From: Halomicrobium sp. LC1Hm
Lineage (GTDB): Archaea > Halobacteriota > Halobacteria > Halobacteriales > Haloarculaceae
Length of the DNA: 64,000 nucleotides
Assembly: GCF_009617995.1 (NCBI RefSeq)
Contig: NZ_CP044129.1
Span: 992,001-1,056,000, forward strand
Reading direction: 5' to 3'
Shown here: positions 43,427 through 53,039 of the stretch, in pieces
How the letters are laid out: each line of letters begins with the position of its first letter
Position numbering within the stretch: position 1 is the first letter of the stretch
Notes under the pieces: model-generated
What the model saw: only the letters and a program-made list of their open reading frames with translations
Told to the model about the DNA's origin: nothing
Databases searched by the model: none
Translations under genes and position numbers: made by a program

Positions 43427-43987
43427 GTGAGGGGTGTCTCAGACGACGTTTCGGTGCTCGTCCTCGAAGACGAGACCGAGCTACTGGAGGCGTACGTCAA
43501 CGGGCTCGAAGACGAGTACGACGTGTACGCAGCCGAGACCGCGGCGACCGCGACGGACCACGTGGACGGTCTCGGCGACGACCTCGACGTGGCCCTCCTC
43601 GATCGCCGGCTCCCCGAGCGGTCCGGCGACGACGTTCTGCGGTACATCCAGTCGGCACCCATCGACTGTCGAACGGCCATGGTGACCGCCGTCGACCCGT
43701 CGCTCGACATCATCGACATGGGGTTCGACGACTACGTCGTCAAACCGGTCACGCCGTCTGACCTTCGGGCGGTAATCGACCGACTGTTGACACTCGAAGC
43801 GTACGACGAAATCTACCAGACGCTGAGCGAGAAACGCGTCAAACGAAGCGTCCTCTCGGCCGAGCTGTCTCGGACGGAACTCGAACGCAGCGAGGAGTTC
43901 GCCGCGCTCCAGTCCGAGATTGCCGATCTCGAAGCCCAACTCGAATCGATCGAGTCGGAGATCGACGACGAGGCCCTCCCGCACTGA
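43427..43987 (+). CDS. HalX-type response regulator
   Basis: 186 residues from a GTG, chosen because the TATA-like box at 43392 places the transcript start just before it. Receiver domain residues 8-115: acidic pocket LVLEDETE, phospho-acceptor Asp in VALLDRRLP, Lys in VVKPVTP. A C-terminal HalX-like helical coiled coil (QTLSEKRVKRSVLSAELSR onward) replaces a DNA-binding output. A partner kinase is not adjacent. Confidence 0.88.
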   Translation: MRGVSDDVSVLVLEDETELLEAYVNGLEDEYDVYAAETAATATDHVDGLGDDLDVALLDRRLPERSGDDVLRYIQSAPIDCRTAMVTAVDPSLDIIDMGFDDYVVKPVTPSDLRAVIDRLLTLEAYDEIYQTLSEKRVKRSVLSAELSRTELERSEEFAALQSEIADLEAQLESIESEIDDEALPH

Positions 43988-43996
43988 TCGCGCCGA

Positions 43997-45145
43997 TCAG
44001 GTCGGCGGGCTGGAGATCTCGTCGTTCATGTCGAGTCGGCGGTTGTGGACCGCTTCGCCCGACCGTCCGTCGAAGAGGTGAATCGTCTCTTCGGGAATCG
44101 AGACGGTGACACGATCACCGGCGGCGGCCTGCTGGAGGCCGTCGATCGTCGCGATGAACGTCTCGCCCTCCGGTGCGCTCTCGAACCGGAGGTACACCGT
44201 GTTCTCGTCGCCCATCGGCTCGACGACCTCGACGACCGCCGAGTAGGTGTGACTGCCCGATTCGTCGGTCCCCACGTCGATGTCCTCGGGGCGGACACCG
44301 AGCGTGACGTTTCGGGTCTCGCCCACGTCGTCGAGCGTCGACTGAGAGAGGGGATATTCGAACCGCGAGCCGACGAGCGTGTCGCCGTCCCGCTCCATGT
44401 CGAAGAAGTTCATCGACGGATCGCCGATGAAGCCGGCGACGAACTGGTTGGCCGGCTCGTGGTAACACTCCAGTGGCGTCGCCACCTGCTGGAGCTTCCC
44501 GTCGTTGAGGATGGCGATACGGTCACCCATCGTCATCGCCTCGGTCTGGTCGTGGGTGACGTACATCGTCGTCACGTCCAGTTCGGACTGCAAGCGCTGG
44601 AGCTCCGTCCGCATCTGGGAGCGCAGCTTGGCGTCGAGGTTGCTCAGCGGCTCGTCCATCAGGAACACCTCCGGGTCTCGGACGATCGCCCGACCGAGCG
44701 CGACGCGCTGTTGCTGGCCGCCAGAGAGCTCCGAGGGTTTGCGATCCAGCAGCTCCGCGATCCCCATCGTCTCTGCGGCGTCGTGGACCCGCTCTTCGAT
44801 CTCGTCGTCCGGGAGCGTCGTCGACTCCTCCAGGCCGAACGCCATGTTCTCCGCCACGGTCATGTGGGGGTACAGCGCGTACGACTGGAACACCATCGCG
44901 ATGTCGCGATTCTGTGGCTTCACGTCGTTGACGACCTGTCCGTCGAGACGGATGTTGCCGCTGGTCACCGTCTCCAGCCCGGCGACCATCCGCAGGGTCG
45001 TCGACTTGCCACAACCGGAGGGGCCGACGACGACGATGAACTCGCCGTCGTCCATCTGGATGTCGACGCCGTCGACTGCGACGATCTCGCCTTCGTCACC
45101 GTCCTGGAACACCTTCGTCAGTCGGTCGAGTTCGAGCGTTCCCAT
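43997..45145 (-). CDS. Sugar ABC transporter ATP-binding protein
   Basis: 382 residues. Walker [10 protein letters not shown]-loop FQSYALYPH, signature LSGGQQQR, Walker B VFLMDEPLSNLDAKLR, then a C-terminal OB/TOBE regulatory domain (VTLGVRPEDIDV). This is the MalK/UgpC class that powers carbohydrate importers. Last gene of the leftward operon with two permeases and a binding protein. Confidence 0.93.
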   Translation of the reverse strand: MGTLELDRLTKVFQDGDEGEIVAVDGVDIQMDDGEFIVVVGPSGCGKSTTLRMVAGLETVTSGNIRLDGQVVNDVKPQNRDIAMVFQSYALYPHMTVAENMAFGLEESTTLPDDEIEERVHDAAETMGIAELLDRKPSELSGGQQQRVALGRAIVRDPEVFLMDEPLSNLDAKLRSQMRTELQRLQSELDVTTMYVTHDQTEAMTMGDRIAILNDGKLQQVATPLECYHEPANQFVAGFIGDPSMNFFDMERDGDTLVGSRFEYPLSQSTLDDVGETRNVTLGVRPEDIDVGTDESGSHTYSAVVEVVEPMGDENTVYLRFESAPEGETFIATIDGLQQAAAGDRVTVSIPEETIHLFDGRSGEAVHNRRLDMNDEISSPPT

Positions 45146-45247
45146 CCTATCGCCCTCCGGAAGCGACGGTACAGTTTTCGTGCGATACGTCTCGTCGACT
45201 GTGTGACTGATGTCGAATCATGAGTTCCTGCTGGCTGGTGCGTCGGG

Positions 45248-46192
45248 TCATGTCGCCACCCCTTCGGCGAACTCCTCGCCGAACATGATGTACACCGCGA
45301 GCGTCGGCAGGGCGGCGATGAACGCACCCGCCATCCGAAGCGCGAAGTCCTGTCCTTCGAGTGACTGTCCCAGGCCCGCGAGGATCAGCACGATCGGTGC
45401 GGCCGTACTGGATTCCGTCTGGACCAACACGAGCGTGAACAGCAGGTCGTTCCAGATCTGGGTGAACTGATAGATCAGAACGACGGCGAACATCGGCCCC
45501 GACAGCGGGAGGACGATCCGGCGATAGACGCGCCGGATCGACGCGCCGTCGAGCCGTGCCGCTTCGATCATCTCCTCGCTCATGTTCTTGTAGTACGATC
45601 GGAACAGCACCGTACAGATCGGGAGCCCGTAGGCGACGTGTGTGACGATGAGCTCGACGACACCGGTGTAGTCCGAGCTGATCCCGAGTGCCCACACGAA
45701 GCCGAGTGCCTCCTGCAGTGGTATCATCGACCAGAACTGCGAGAGCGGCACGAGCACGGCCTGGTAGGGGATGAAGATCCCCGCGACGAACAGCGCGAGG
45801 ATCGGTGCCTTGTACTTGGGCTTCCAGTTCGACTGCGTGATGCCGTAGGCCGCGAAGCTTCCCAGCAGCGCGGAGATGACCGTCGCCGGCACCGCGTACA
45901 GCGCGCTGTTGATCAGTCCGCGCGCGAGCGCGTCGAACGCGGCCTGCCACTTCGCGAGCGTGAACACCTCCGGCGTCGGCGGTGCGAACGGGAGCGTCCC
46001 GCTGACGCCGGAGCTGGTCTTGAACGAGGTGACCAGTCCCGACTCGATCGGGATCAGGAAGAACGCCAGGATCGCGAGCAGCCCGAGGTACAGCGCGACG
46101 CGGTAGGCGTCGATCTCCGCGAGCAGTCCCGCTGGCTGGTCCGATCCCGTCGCCGATACAGCGCCACCGTCCGTCCGTGTCTCGTCGCTCAT
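45248..46192 (-). CDS. Sugar ABC transporter permease, MalG type
   Basis: 314 residues with six transmembrane helices. The EAA loop AARLDGASIRRVYRRIVLPL near residue 215 contacts the ATPase. Its ATG overlaps the stop of the other permease (ATGA). Confidence 0.93.
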   Translation of the reverse strand: MSDETRTDGGAVSATGSDQPAGLLAEIDAYRVALYLGLLAILAFFLIPIESGLVTSFKTSSGVSGTLPFAPPTPEVFTLAKWQAAFDALARGLINSALYAVPATVISALLGSFAAYGITQSNWKPKYKAPILALFVAGIFIPYQAVLVPLSQFWSMIPLQEALGFVWALGISSDYTGVVELIVTHVAYGLPICTVLFRSYYKNMSEEMIEAARLDGASIRRVYRRIVLPLSGPMFAVVLIYQFTQIWNDLLFTLVLVQTESSTAAPIVLILAGLGQSLEGQDFALRMAGAFIAALPTLAVYIMFGEEFAEGVAT

Positions 46193-47175
46193 AGGTGTCC
46201 CTCCTTGTACTGGTAGTAGAGGTACGGGCCGACGATGCTCAGTGCCATCAGGAACAGCATGATCGCGATCGCCGACGAGTACGCCCAGTTGAGGTTCGCG
46301 TACGCCTCACGGACCATCTTGGTCGCGAGGATGTCGGCCCCGTTCGGTGGTCGGTAACCGCCGACCAGCGAATACAGGAAGTCGAAGGCCTTCAGCGCGA
46401 ACACCATCAGGACGACCGAGGCGCTGATCGTCGATCCCTTCAGCTGTGGGATGATGACGCGCCAGTACATCCGCAGCGTCGACGCGCCGTCGACCTTGGC
46501 CGCCTCGTAGTGCTCGTCCGGAATCGCACGCAACCCGGCGAGGTAGACGACCATCGCGTAGCCCGCGAACTGCCACATCAGCGCGAACACGACCGCCCAG
46601 AGAACGATATCCGGGCTGCCGATCCAGTCGACTCGGTCGAGGCCGATCGACGTGAGCACGATGTTGATGACGCCGTTGTTGAAGTTGTACATCCACGCCC
46701 AGAACTGGGCGGTCACCACGAACGAGAGGCTCATCGGGAGCAGGTAGATCGTCCGGAAGGTGTTCTCGAATCGGATGTTCCGGTCGATCAGGATCGCGAG
46801 CCCCAGCCCGATCGCCAGTGTCACGAGCGTGAACGCGATCAGGAGCACGAACGTGTTGACCGCGGCGTCGACGAAGCCGCTGTCGCCCAGCGCTCGGGCG
46901 TACATCTCCAGGTCCAGATCGCTGTAGTCCGGCGTTCCGAACCCCTGGAAGTCCGTCAGCGAGATCATGACGTTCCAGATGATCGCGCCGTAGACGAACA
47001 GCCCCACCAGCAGGAACGGTGGGAGCCAGAACTGCGAGGACTCGACGAAGTCGCTGCCGAACCGCTCGTTCAGCCTGGCGATCGGCCTGAATCCGGTCTG
47101 CTGTTGCTCTTCGACGACCCCGCCGTCGGTGACTGCGTCGCCACTCTCCTCGGTGTCGTCGTTATGCAATGCCAT
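46189..47175 (-). CDS. Sugar ABC transporter permease, MalF type
   Basis: 328 residues from MALHNDDTEESGDAVTD. An acidic cytoplasmic N-terminus precedes six helices; EAA loop AAKVDGASTLRMYWRVIIP near residue 235. It pairs with the MalG-type subunit next to it to form the pore. It starts 53 bp after the binding protein. Confidence 0.93.
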   Translation of the reverse strand: MALHNDDTEESGDAVTDGGVVEEQQQTGFRPIARLNERFGSDFVESSQFWLPPFLLVGLFVYGAIIWNVMISLTDFQGFGTPDYSDLDLEMYARALGDSGFVDAAVNTFVLLIAFTLVTLAIGLGLAILIDRNIRFENTFRTIYLLPMSLSFVVTAQFWAWMYNFNNGVINIVLTSIGLDRVDWIGSPDIVLWAVVFALMWQFAGYAMVVYLAGLRAIPDEHYEAAKVDGASTLRMYWRVIIPQLKGSTISASVVLMVFALKAFDFLYSLVGGYRPPNGADILATKMVREAYANLNWAYSSAIAIMLFLMALSIVGPYLYYQYKEGHL

Positions 47176-47228
47176 GTCTCTCACCACCTGTCGAAACCGC
47201 CGAAATCCGGTCGCTCATTGGACCGGGA

Positions 47229-48578
47229 TCAGTTGGAAACCGCGTCGATGAAGCCGCTGGTCGCCGCCTCGACGTTGTACGGTCCCGAGAACTCGCTGGA
47301 GATCACGTCGTTCAGCGTCGACATCGTCTCGGAGTCGACGCCCAGACCGTGCTGGAGGTTCGGGGGCCGCTCCTCGGCGTTGGCGAAGTCCTCCTGGGTC
47401 TCCTGGAGGTACGGACCGAACGCGCTCATGTCCACGTCCGTCCGGGTCGGGATCGATCCCTTGTACTGGTTGAACGCGACCTGTGCGGCCTCGCTCCCGG
47501 CGAAGGCCATGAACTTGTCCGTCTTCTCCGGGGTCGGGTTGTTCGACGGGTAGAGGAACGAGTCGAAGTGGAGCATGTACATCCCCTCGGAGCCGGGGAA
47601 CGTCTTGAAGCCCCAGTCCTCGTCGTACTCGAAGTCCTCGGCGTTGCGGAAGGCACCGGCCGCCCAGTTACCCTGGTGGATGAAGGCGGCGTTGCCCTCG
47701 ATGATGTTCTGGTTGGACTCCGTCAGACCGATCGAGGACGCGTCGTCGTTGATGTAGTTCTCGAGGATCTCGGCGACCGACTCGAAGGCCGACTGAACGG
47801 CGGCCTCGTCGGGACTGCCCTCGATGAAGTTCATGTACGGGTCGTATCCTTCCTTGCCGAGCATGGTCGACGCCCACAGCTGGGTCGTCGTCCAGGTCCC
47901 ACTCATACCGTGGGTCATCGGCACCGCGTCGGTCTCGGTCGAGACTGTCTCCAGTGCGTCGATCAGGGCCGAGACGCTTGTCAGCGAATCGGGATCGACG
48001 CCCGCCTCCTCGACGACCGAGGTGTTGTAGAACAGGCAGTTCAGTCGGTGGGAACCCAGTGGCACGGCTCGGAACGCACCGTTGTACTGGTGGAGTTCGA
48101 CTGCTTCCTCGACCATCACGTCCTCGAAGCCCTCTGCTTCCCACACGCTGTCGGCCTCGCCCAGCACGCCCTCGTAGCGCTGGAGGTTCTTGCCGGGCCA
48201 GTTGGCGAAGGAACTCGGCGGGTTGTTGTTCTGCAGCCGGTTGGCGACGACTGCGTCGAGGTTCTGGTTCCCGCCCCCACCGATGGGGTTGAACTCGTGT
48301 TCCATGTCGGGGTACTCCTCTTCGAACGCCTCGACGAGTGCCTCGGCCGCCGCTGCACCGTCGCCACCGGTCCAGCCGTGAAGCACTTCGAGTGGCTCTC
48401 CGCTGCTGTCGCCGCCGTCGCCGCCGTCACTGCCGTCGGTGTTCTCACTGCCGCCGTCGCCGCCGTCACTGCCGTCGCCACCGCCGTCCCCGCTACAGCC
48501 AGCGAGGCCGATCAGTGTTGCCGCTCCTGTCGCTTCAACGAACCGCCGCCGCGAAAGTCGGTCACTATCGTCAGTCAT
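47229..48578 (-). CDS. Sugar-binding lipoprotein of ABC transporter
   Basis: 449 residues from MTDDSDRLSRRRFVEATG. Twin-arginine signal RRRF and lipobox LAGC near residue 28 direct lipid-anchored export. A Gly/Ser/Asp linker to about residue 60 is low complexity. The body is an extracellular solute-binding protein of the glycerol/maltose class (HGWTGGDGAAAAEALVEAFE). CTATATAT at 48610-48617 gives a short-leader transcript. Confidence 0.92.
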   Translation of the reverse strand: MTDDSDRLSRRRFVEATGAATLIGLAGCSGDGGGDGSDGGDGGSENTDGSDGGDGGDSSGEPLEVLHGWTGGDGAAAAEALVEAFEEEYPDMEHEFNPIGGGGNQNLDAVVANRLQNNNPPSSFANWPGKNLQRYEGVLGEADSVWEAEGFEDVMVEEAVELHQYNGAFRAVPLGSHRLNCLFYNTSVVEEAGVDPDSLTSVSALIDALETVSTETDAVPMTHGMSGTWTTTQLWASTMLGKEGYDPYMNFIEGSPDEAAVQSAFESVAEILENYINDDASSIGLTESNQNIIEGNAAFIHQGNWAAGAFRNAEDFEYDEDWGFKTFPGSEGMYMLHFDSFLYPSNNPTPEKTDKFMAFAGSEAAQVAFNQYKGSIPTRTDVDMSAFGPYLQETQEDFANAEERPPNLQHGLGVDSETMSTLNDVISSEFSGPYNVEAATSGFIDAVSN

Positions 48579-48758
48579 GGTACTCCATGGTAGGGAATGA
48601 TCGATTGCCATATATAGTTGTCCCTCTGAACGAAACTATTCTTACTGAGATTTTTTCACTTAGTTCTGTTTACTATGGCGAACAAACTGTGTGTCGGTAG
48701 CCCGTCCGAACGATCGCAGACCGATGGGCATACGGCGGTCCACACGGTGATCGTACCC

Positions 48759-49418
48759 ATGCGCCCCTCGACGACCGCCGCAACGTACCCCATCGCCGGC
48801 GACGCGCGTGAGCGGCCGCTGCTCGCCGTGTGGCTGTCGCTCGCTCTCTCGTTCGTCGTCCCAGTCGTCCCACTGCTCCCGGTCGTCGGCTACGTCGTCC
48901 GTGCCCTGACGGCCAGCGAACGCGGTGACGCTCTTCCCCCGTTTCTCGCGGACGGTCGAACGCTCCTCCGACAGTCCGTCGGCGGGTCGATCCTCTGTGT
49001 GGTCTTCCTCGGGCTACCCCTCGCTGCCCTGCTCGTGACGGTGTACGGCGTCGTCACGCTGGACGCCAGCGCGGGCGACCTTCCGACTGGTCGCATCCTC
49101 GCCGGTTCGACGGCGACGCTGTTTATCGGCCTGCTGGGGCTCTACTTGCTCCCGATCGCGCTGACGGTGTACGGCCAGACGGGGTCGCTCCGGCAGGCGT
49201 TCTCCATCGCCTCGTTTCGGTCGATCGGTGGCCACGGCGCGTACTTCTTCGGCTGGACGCTCGGGTTCGTCGCGCTCACTGTCACGCTCGGCATCGGGGG
49301 CTCGCTCCTCACGTTCTCCCGTGTCGGGCCGCTCCTCGGGACGTTCGTCTTCGCATACGGATTCCTCGTCGCCACGTACCTGTGGGGGCGTGCGATCGCC
49401 CGCGCACGCCGACGCTGA
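48759..49418 (+). CDS. DUF4013 membrane protein
   Basis: 219 residues from MRPSTTAATYPIAGDARER; an ATG at 48675 would add 28 residues of non-membrane sequence. About five hydrophobic helices with the DUF4013 layout (GYVVRALTASERGDALPPF after the first hairpin). Family function is unknown. Divergent from the sugar-binding gene. Confidence 0.8.
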   Translation: MRPSTTAATYPIAGDARERPLLAVWLSLALSFVVPVVPLLPVVGYVVRALTASERGDALPPFLADGRTLLRQSVGGSILCVVFLGLPLAALLVTVYGVVTLDASAGDLPTGRILAGSTATLFIGLLGLYLLPIALTVYGQTGSLRQAFSIASFRSIGGHGAYFFGWTLGFVALTVTLGIGGSLLTFSRVGPLLGTFVFAYGFLVATYLWGRAIARARRR

Positions 49419-49763
49419 TCGCCGACACACGACGACAGAGGATTTCCCTATAGTGAACGGACTGCCGGCCGACGCCGTCACGGCCCCGCTCTCGGGGCTG
49501 CCCGAGGACGGGTCTGCGAACGGCGGCCGTCTATCCGTCGCCTCACTCCGCACCCTCGATATCCGCCGGCTGGTGCAATTCGACGACGACACGCGTCCCG
49601 CCGAACCGCCTCTCTTCGACGTGGAGGTGCCCAGCGAAGCCACGGACGATCACGGATGCCCGTCGACGGCGCTCACCACTCACGTCCGCGGACCGCACGC
49701 GGCGGGCACTCGGAAGCGAGAGACACGCACAGCGGTCGCTCGCTGTATAGCGTTCGAGAGGAG
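49419..49763. other. Spacer with one doubtful ORF
   Basis: 345 bp between a membrane-protein gene and the tRNA region. A frame from GTG 49454 to 49782 has coding-like third positions (opening VNGLPADAVTAPL) but ends inside the tRNA-like repeat and matches no family I know. It may be a decayed gene. Confidence 0.35.
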
Positions 49764-49786
49764 TGCGGTGGGGGGGATTTGAACCC
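49764..49786 (-). repeat. Duplicate of the tRNA-Gly 3' end
   Basis: 23 bases identical to 49882-49904, covering the acceptor 3' strand and T-arm of tRNA-Gly. The rest of the tRNA is absent. Such copies are left by integrated elements that use the tRNA gene end as attachment site. Confidence 0.65.
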
Positions 49787-49881
49787 GGAGCAGACGTGCT
49801 CACTTCGTTGCGCGCGACTGCTGTGGTTCAAATCCCTTGTCCCGATTGCTGGCGCTCACGAGTTTGTTCGCGCCAGAACAA

Positions 49882-49952
49882 TGCGGTGGGGGGGATTTGA
49901 ACCCCCGTTAGGACCGTGGCAGGGTCCTGTGATACCACTACACTACCACCGC
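49882..49952 (-). tRNA. tRNA-Gly (GCC)
   Basis: 71 nt without encoded CCA. Acceptor stem GCGGTGG pairs with CCACCGC, discriminator A; D-arm follows with GGTATCAC; anticodon loop CCCTGCCACGG has GCC for glycine; T-arm GGGGGTTCAAATCCCCC is perfect. No intron. Confidence 0.95.
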
Positions 49953-50103
49953 GGTGAGTGCATTTTGATTTGGTGGGGGTGAAGGATAAAAGCCTTCCGA
50001 ATCGGAGCCAAAACCGTGGGAGGGCGACACGAGTGAGAGAATACCACGTACAGGCCATCTAGGGTCGTGTGAACGCTTCTCATCGCGCGCGTGAAGCGGA
50101 CTC

Positions 50104-50110
50104 TTTTTAA
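50104..50110 (+). promoter_or_regulatory. Candidate promoter of the ribosomal-protein operon
   Basis: TTTTTAA lies 58-64 bp before the SPOUT methyltransferase start, upstream of an unbroken run of about 25 genes in the same direction. Transcription would start near 50133. Confidence 0.4.
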
Positions 50111-50167
50111 GGATGGCTGGGGGAGTAATCGGCACAGTCTAGTGGCGCGACGTGGAAGCGTTTCGGT

Positions 50168-51016
50168 ATGACGACTAGCGTACTCGTGCCGTCTTCCCTC
50201 GTCCGGGAAGCCGAGGACAGACGCGAGGCGACTCGCAAGCTGGGATACGTGGCCCGCGCGGCCGTCGTGTTCCGGGCCGATCGGCTGACGGTCTTCCCCG
50301 ATCCAGCGGGAGCGGGGAAGTGGGAAGACGGGTTCGTCGAAACCGTCTTGCGGTACGCCGCGACGCCGCCGTACCTCCGAAAGGAGGTCTGGGGCAAGCG
50401 GGACGAACTGGAGTACGTCGGCGTCTTGCCGCCGCTCCGCGTCCGCTCACAGACCGGCTCCGGATCCGAGGGTTCGGGGTCGTTAAGACAGGGAATCGTG
50501 ACCGAGGTCGGAGCTGATGGGCGCGTTCGGGTCAATTGCGGACTGCAACACCCGATCTCTCTCCCGGTACCTTCCGCGATGGAAGTGCCCGGCGAGGGGG
50601 AGCGCGTCACCGTCAGGGTCTCTTCGCGACGGCCAGTCCGCGCAAAGCTCGTCGACGAGCCCCTCACCGGGTACCTCGTCGACACCGCGGACGTGGATAC
50701 GGCACTCGAACGGTCCGACGCCGGGTTCGCCATCGCCGCATCGCGGCATGGTGAGGAACTCGGCGTCGACCGGCTCGGCCAACTGGTCGAGCGCCGGACC
50801 GACGCGGGCCACATGACAGTGGCCTTCGGCGCTCCGGAGCGCGGGTTGCCAGCGATATTCGGATTGGACCCGGACGACGCCGTCCCAGACGGCACAGGTG
50901 ACGACGACGCCGGGTTCGACCTTTGGCTGAATACGGTTCCAAACCAGGGAAGCGAGGTCGTGCGAACCGAAGAAGCGATGTTCGCCACCCTCGCTTCGCT
51001 GACCCTCACGGAGTAG
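50168..51016 (+). CDS. SPOUT-family RNA methyltransferase (DUF171 type)
   Basis: 282 residues. The N-terminal VLVPSSLVREAEDRREATRKLGYVARAAVVF and C-terminal WLNTVPNQGSEVVRTEEAMFATLA, a trefoil-knot SAM-binding signature, match the archaeal relatives of human SPOUT1. A central OB-like insert (residues 90-160) is typical. It is the first gene of the S10 operon, 3 bp before rpl3, so it likely modifies rRNA. Confidence 0.88.
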   Translation: MTTSVLVPSSLVREAEDRREATRKLGYVARAAVVFRADRLTVFPDPAGAGKWEDGFVETVLRYAATPPYLRKEVWGKRDELEYVGVLPPLRVRSQTGSGSEGSGSLRQGIVTEVGADGRVRVNCGLQHPISLPVPSAMEVPGEGERVTVRVSSRRPVRAKLVDEPLTGYLVDTADVDTALERSDAGFAIAASRHGEELGVDRLGQLVERRTDAGHMTVAFGAPERGLPAIFGLDPDDAVPDGTGDDDAGFDLWLNTVPNQGSEVVRTEEAMFATLASLTLTE

Positions 51017-51019
51017 ACC

Positions 51020-52036
51020 ATGCCACAACCAAGCAGACCACGCAAAGGCTCGCTGGGCTACGGCCCGCGTACGCGAGCGGCGAACGAAACGCCGCGCTTC
51101 AACAGCTGGCCGTCCGACGACGGCCAGGCTGGTCTCCAGGGGTTCGCCGGCTACAAGGCGGGAATGACACACGTCACTCTCGTCAACGACGAACCCAATT
51201 CCCCACGCGAGGGGATGGAAGAGACCGTCCCGGTGACGGTCGTGGAGACGCCGCCAGTGCGCGCCGTGGCAGTCCGAGCCTACGAAGACACGCCGTACGG
51301 CAAGCGTCCGCTCACGGAAGTCTGGACCGACGAGTTCCACTCGGAGCTCGATCGCGCTCTGGACCTTCCCGAGGGCCACGACGCCGATGCCGCAGAGGAA
51401 CAGGTACGCGACGCACTCGACGCCGGTGACATCGCGGACGTGCGCGTCGTCACGCACACGGTCCCCGACGAACTGGCCAACGTGCCCAAGAAAAAGCCCG
51501 ACGTGATGGAGACGCGAGTCGGCGGTGGCTCGCTGAGCGACCGATTCGAGCACGCGCTCGAACTGGTCGACGACGGCGGCGAACACGCCATGAACGACGT
51601 GTTCCGCGCCGGTGAGTACACCGACATCGCGGCCGTCACCAAGGGGAAAGGCACTCAGGGCCCCGTCAAGCGATGGGGCGTCCAGAAGCGGAAGGGCAAG
51701 CACGCCCGTCAGGGCTGGCGACGACGGATCGGCAACCTCGGTCCGTGGAACCCCTCCCGGGTCCGCTCGACGGTGCCCCAGCAGGGTCAGACCGGCTACC
51801 ACCAGCGAACCGAGCTCAACAAGCGCCTCATCGACATCGGCGACGGCGACGACGCCAGCGTCGACGGCGGCTTCGTCAACTACGGCGAAGTCGACGGGCC
51901 GTACACGCTCGTCAAGGGCTCGGTTCCCGGTCCGGACCAGCGCCTCGTGCGCTTCCGACCGGCAGTGCGTCCGAACGACCAGCCGCGCCTCGACCCAGAG
52001 GTGCGCTTCGTCTCGACGCAGTCGAATCAGGGATAA
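51020..52036 (+). CDS. rpl3: 50S ribosomal protein L3
   Basis: 338 residues, archaeal uL3. Opening PSRPRKGSLGYGPRTRA and central FRAGEYTDIAAVTKGKGTQG with KRWGVQKRKGKHARQGWRR, the loop reaching the peptidyl transferase centre. The next gene follows 3 bp later. Confidence 0.98.
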   Translation: MPQPSRPRKGSLGYGPRTRAANETPRFNSWPSDDGQAGLQGFAGYKAGMTHVTLVNDEPNSPREGMEETVPVTVVETPPVRAVAVRAYEDTPYGKRPLTEVWTDEFHSELDRALDLPEGHDADAAEEQVRDALDAGDIADVRVVTHTVPDELANVPKKKPDVMETRVGGGSLSDRFEHALELVDDGGEHAMNDVFRAGEYTDIAAVTKGKGTQGPVKRWGVQKRKGKHARQGWRRRIGNLGPWNPSRVRSTVPQQGQTGYHQRTELNKRLIDIGDGDDASVDGGFVNYGEVDGPYTLVKGSVPGPDQRLVRFRPAVRPNDQPRLDPEVRFVSTQSNQG

Positions 52037-52039
52037 CAC

Positions 52040-52783
52040 ATGCAGGCAACAATCTACGACCTGGACGGTAACGCAGGCGACGAGGTCGATCTGCCGGCGG
52101 TCTTCGAGACCACGGTCCGACCCGATCTCATCGCCAGTGCAGTGCGTGCCCAACAGGCAAACCGGAAGCAGGACTACGGGTCCGACGAGTACGCGGGACT
52201 GCGAACGCCTGCCGAGTCGTTCGGCAGCGGTCGCGGGATGGCCCACGTTCCCCGAGAGGGTGGCCAGGCACGGCGCGTCCCCCAGGCAGTCGGGGGCCGA
52301 CCGGCCCACCCGCCGAAGGCCGAGAAGGACCGATCGCTGACGATCAACGACAAGGAGCGCAAGCTCGCGACGCGCTCGGCCATCGCCGCGACGGCCGACA
52401 GCGAACTCGTCGCCGAGCGCGGTCACGAGTTCGACGACGATCTCGAACTCCCGCTCGTCGTCGACGATTCCTTCGAGGACCTCCAGAAGACCCAGGCCGT
52501 CGTCGACACGCTCGAATCCCTCGGCGTTCACGCCGACATCGAACGCGCCGACGACACGAAGATCAAGGCCGGCAAGGGCTCCGCCCGCGGGCGGAAGTAC
52601 CGCCGACCGTCCTCGATTCTGTTCGTCACCAGCGAGGAGCCGTCGAAGGCGGCTCGCAACCTCGCCGGTGCCGACGTGACTACCGCGCGCGAGGTCAACG
52701 CAGAGGACCTCGCACCGGGGACGGCCCCCGGTCGGCTCACGATCTGGACAGAGAGCGCACTCGAGGAGGTGGCCGAGCGATGA
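52040..52783 (+). CDS. rpl4: 50S ribosomal protein L4
   Basis: 247 residues, archaeal uL4 (L1e). The extended loop GSGRGMAHVPREGGQARRVP that lines the exit tunnel is clear. Its last codons overlap rpl23 by 4 bases (ATGA). Confidence 0.98.
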   Translation: MQATIYDLDGNAGDEVDLPAVFETTVRPDLIASAVRAQQANRKQDYGSDEYAGLRTPAESFGSGRGMAHVPREGGQARRVPQAVGGRPAHPPKAEKDRSLTINDKERKLATRSAIAATADSELVAERGHEFDDDLELPLVVDDSFEDLQKTQAVVDTLESLGVHADIERADDTKIKAGKGSARGRKYRRPSSILFVTSEEPSKAARNLAGADVTTAREVNAEDLAPGTAPGRLTIWTESALEEVAER

Positions 52784-53037
52784 CGTGGGACGTGATCAAG
52801 TATCCGCACGTGACCGAGAAGGCCATGAACGACATGGACTTCCAGAACAAGCTGCAGTTCGCCGTCGACTCCGCGGCCTCGAAGCCCGAAGTCGCCGACG
52901 CGGTCGAACAGCAGTACGACGTCACCGTCGAAGCGGTCACGACGCAGAACACGATGGACGGCGAAAAGAAGGCCGTCGTTCGCCTCTCCGAGGACGACGA
53001 CGCCCAGGAAGTCGCCTCCAGGATCGGGGTGTTCTAA
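52780..53037 (+). CDS. rpl23: 50S ribosomal protein L23
   Basis: 85 residues, uL23. Opening MTWDVIKYPHVTEKAMND; VEAVTTQNTMDGEKKAVV is the conserved C-terminal strand pair. It docks chaperones and the signal-recognition particle at the tunnel exit. Confidence 0.97.
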   Translation: MTWDVIKYPHVTEKAMNDMDFQNKLQFAVDSAASKPEVADAVEQQYDVTVEAVTTQNTMDGEKKAVVRLSEDDDAQEVASRIGVF

Positions 53038-53039
53038 CG

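Noticed and set aside
49454-49782. Open frame with GC-rich third positions before the tRNA region.
   Set aside because: No recognisable family, weak start, and its end lies in the tRNA-derived repeat; kept only as a note on the spacer.
49787-49860. A second tRNA gene after the tRNA-Gly 3' copy.
   Set aside because: T-loop-like strings are present but no acceptor stem, D-arm or anticodon stem can be paired.
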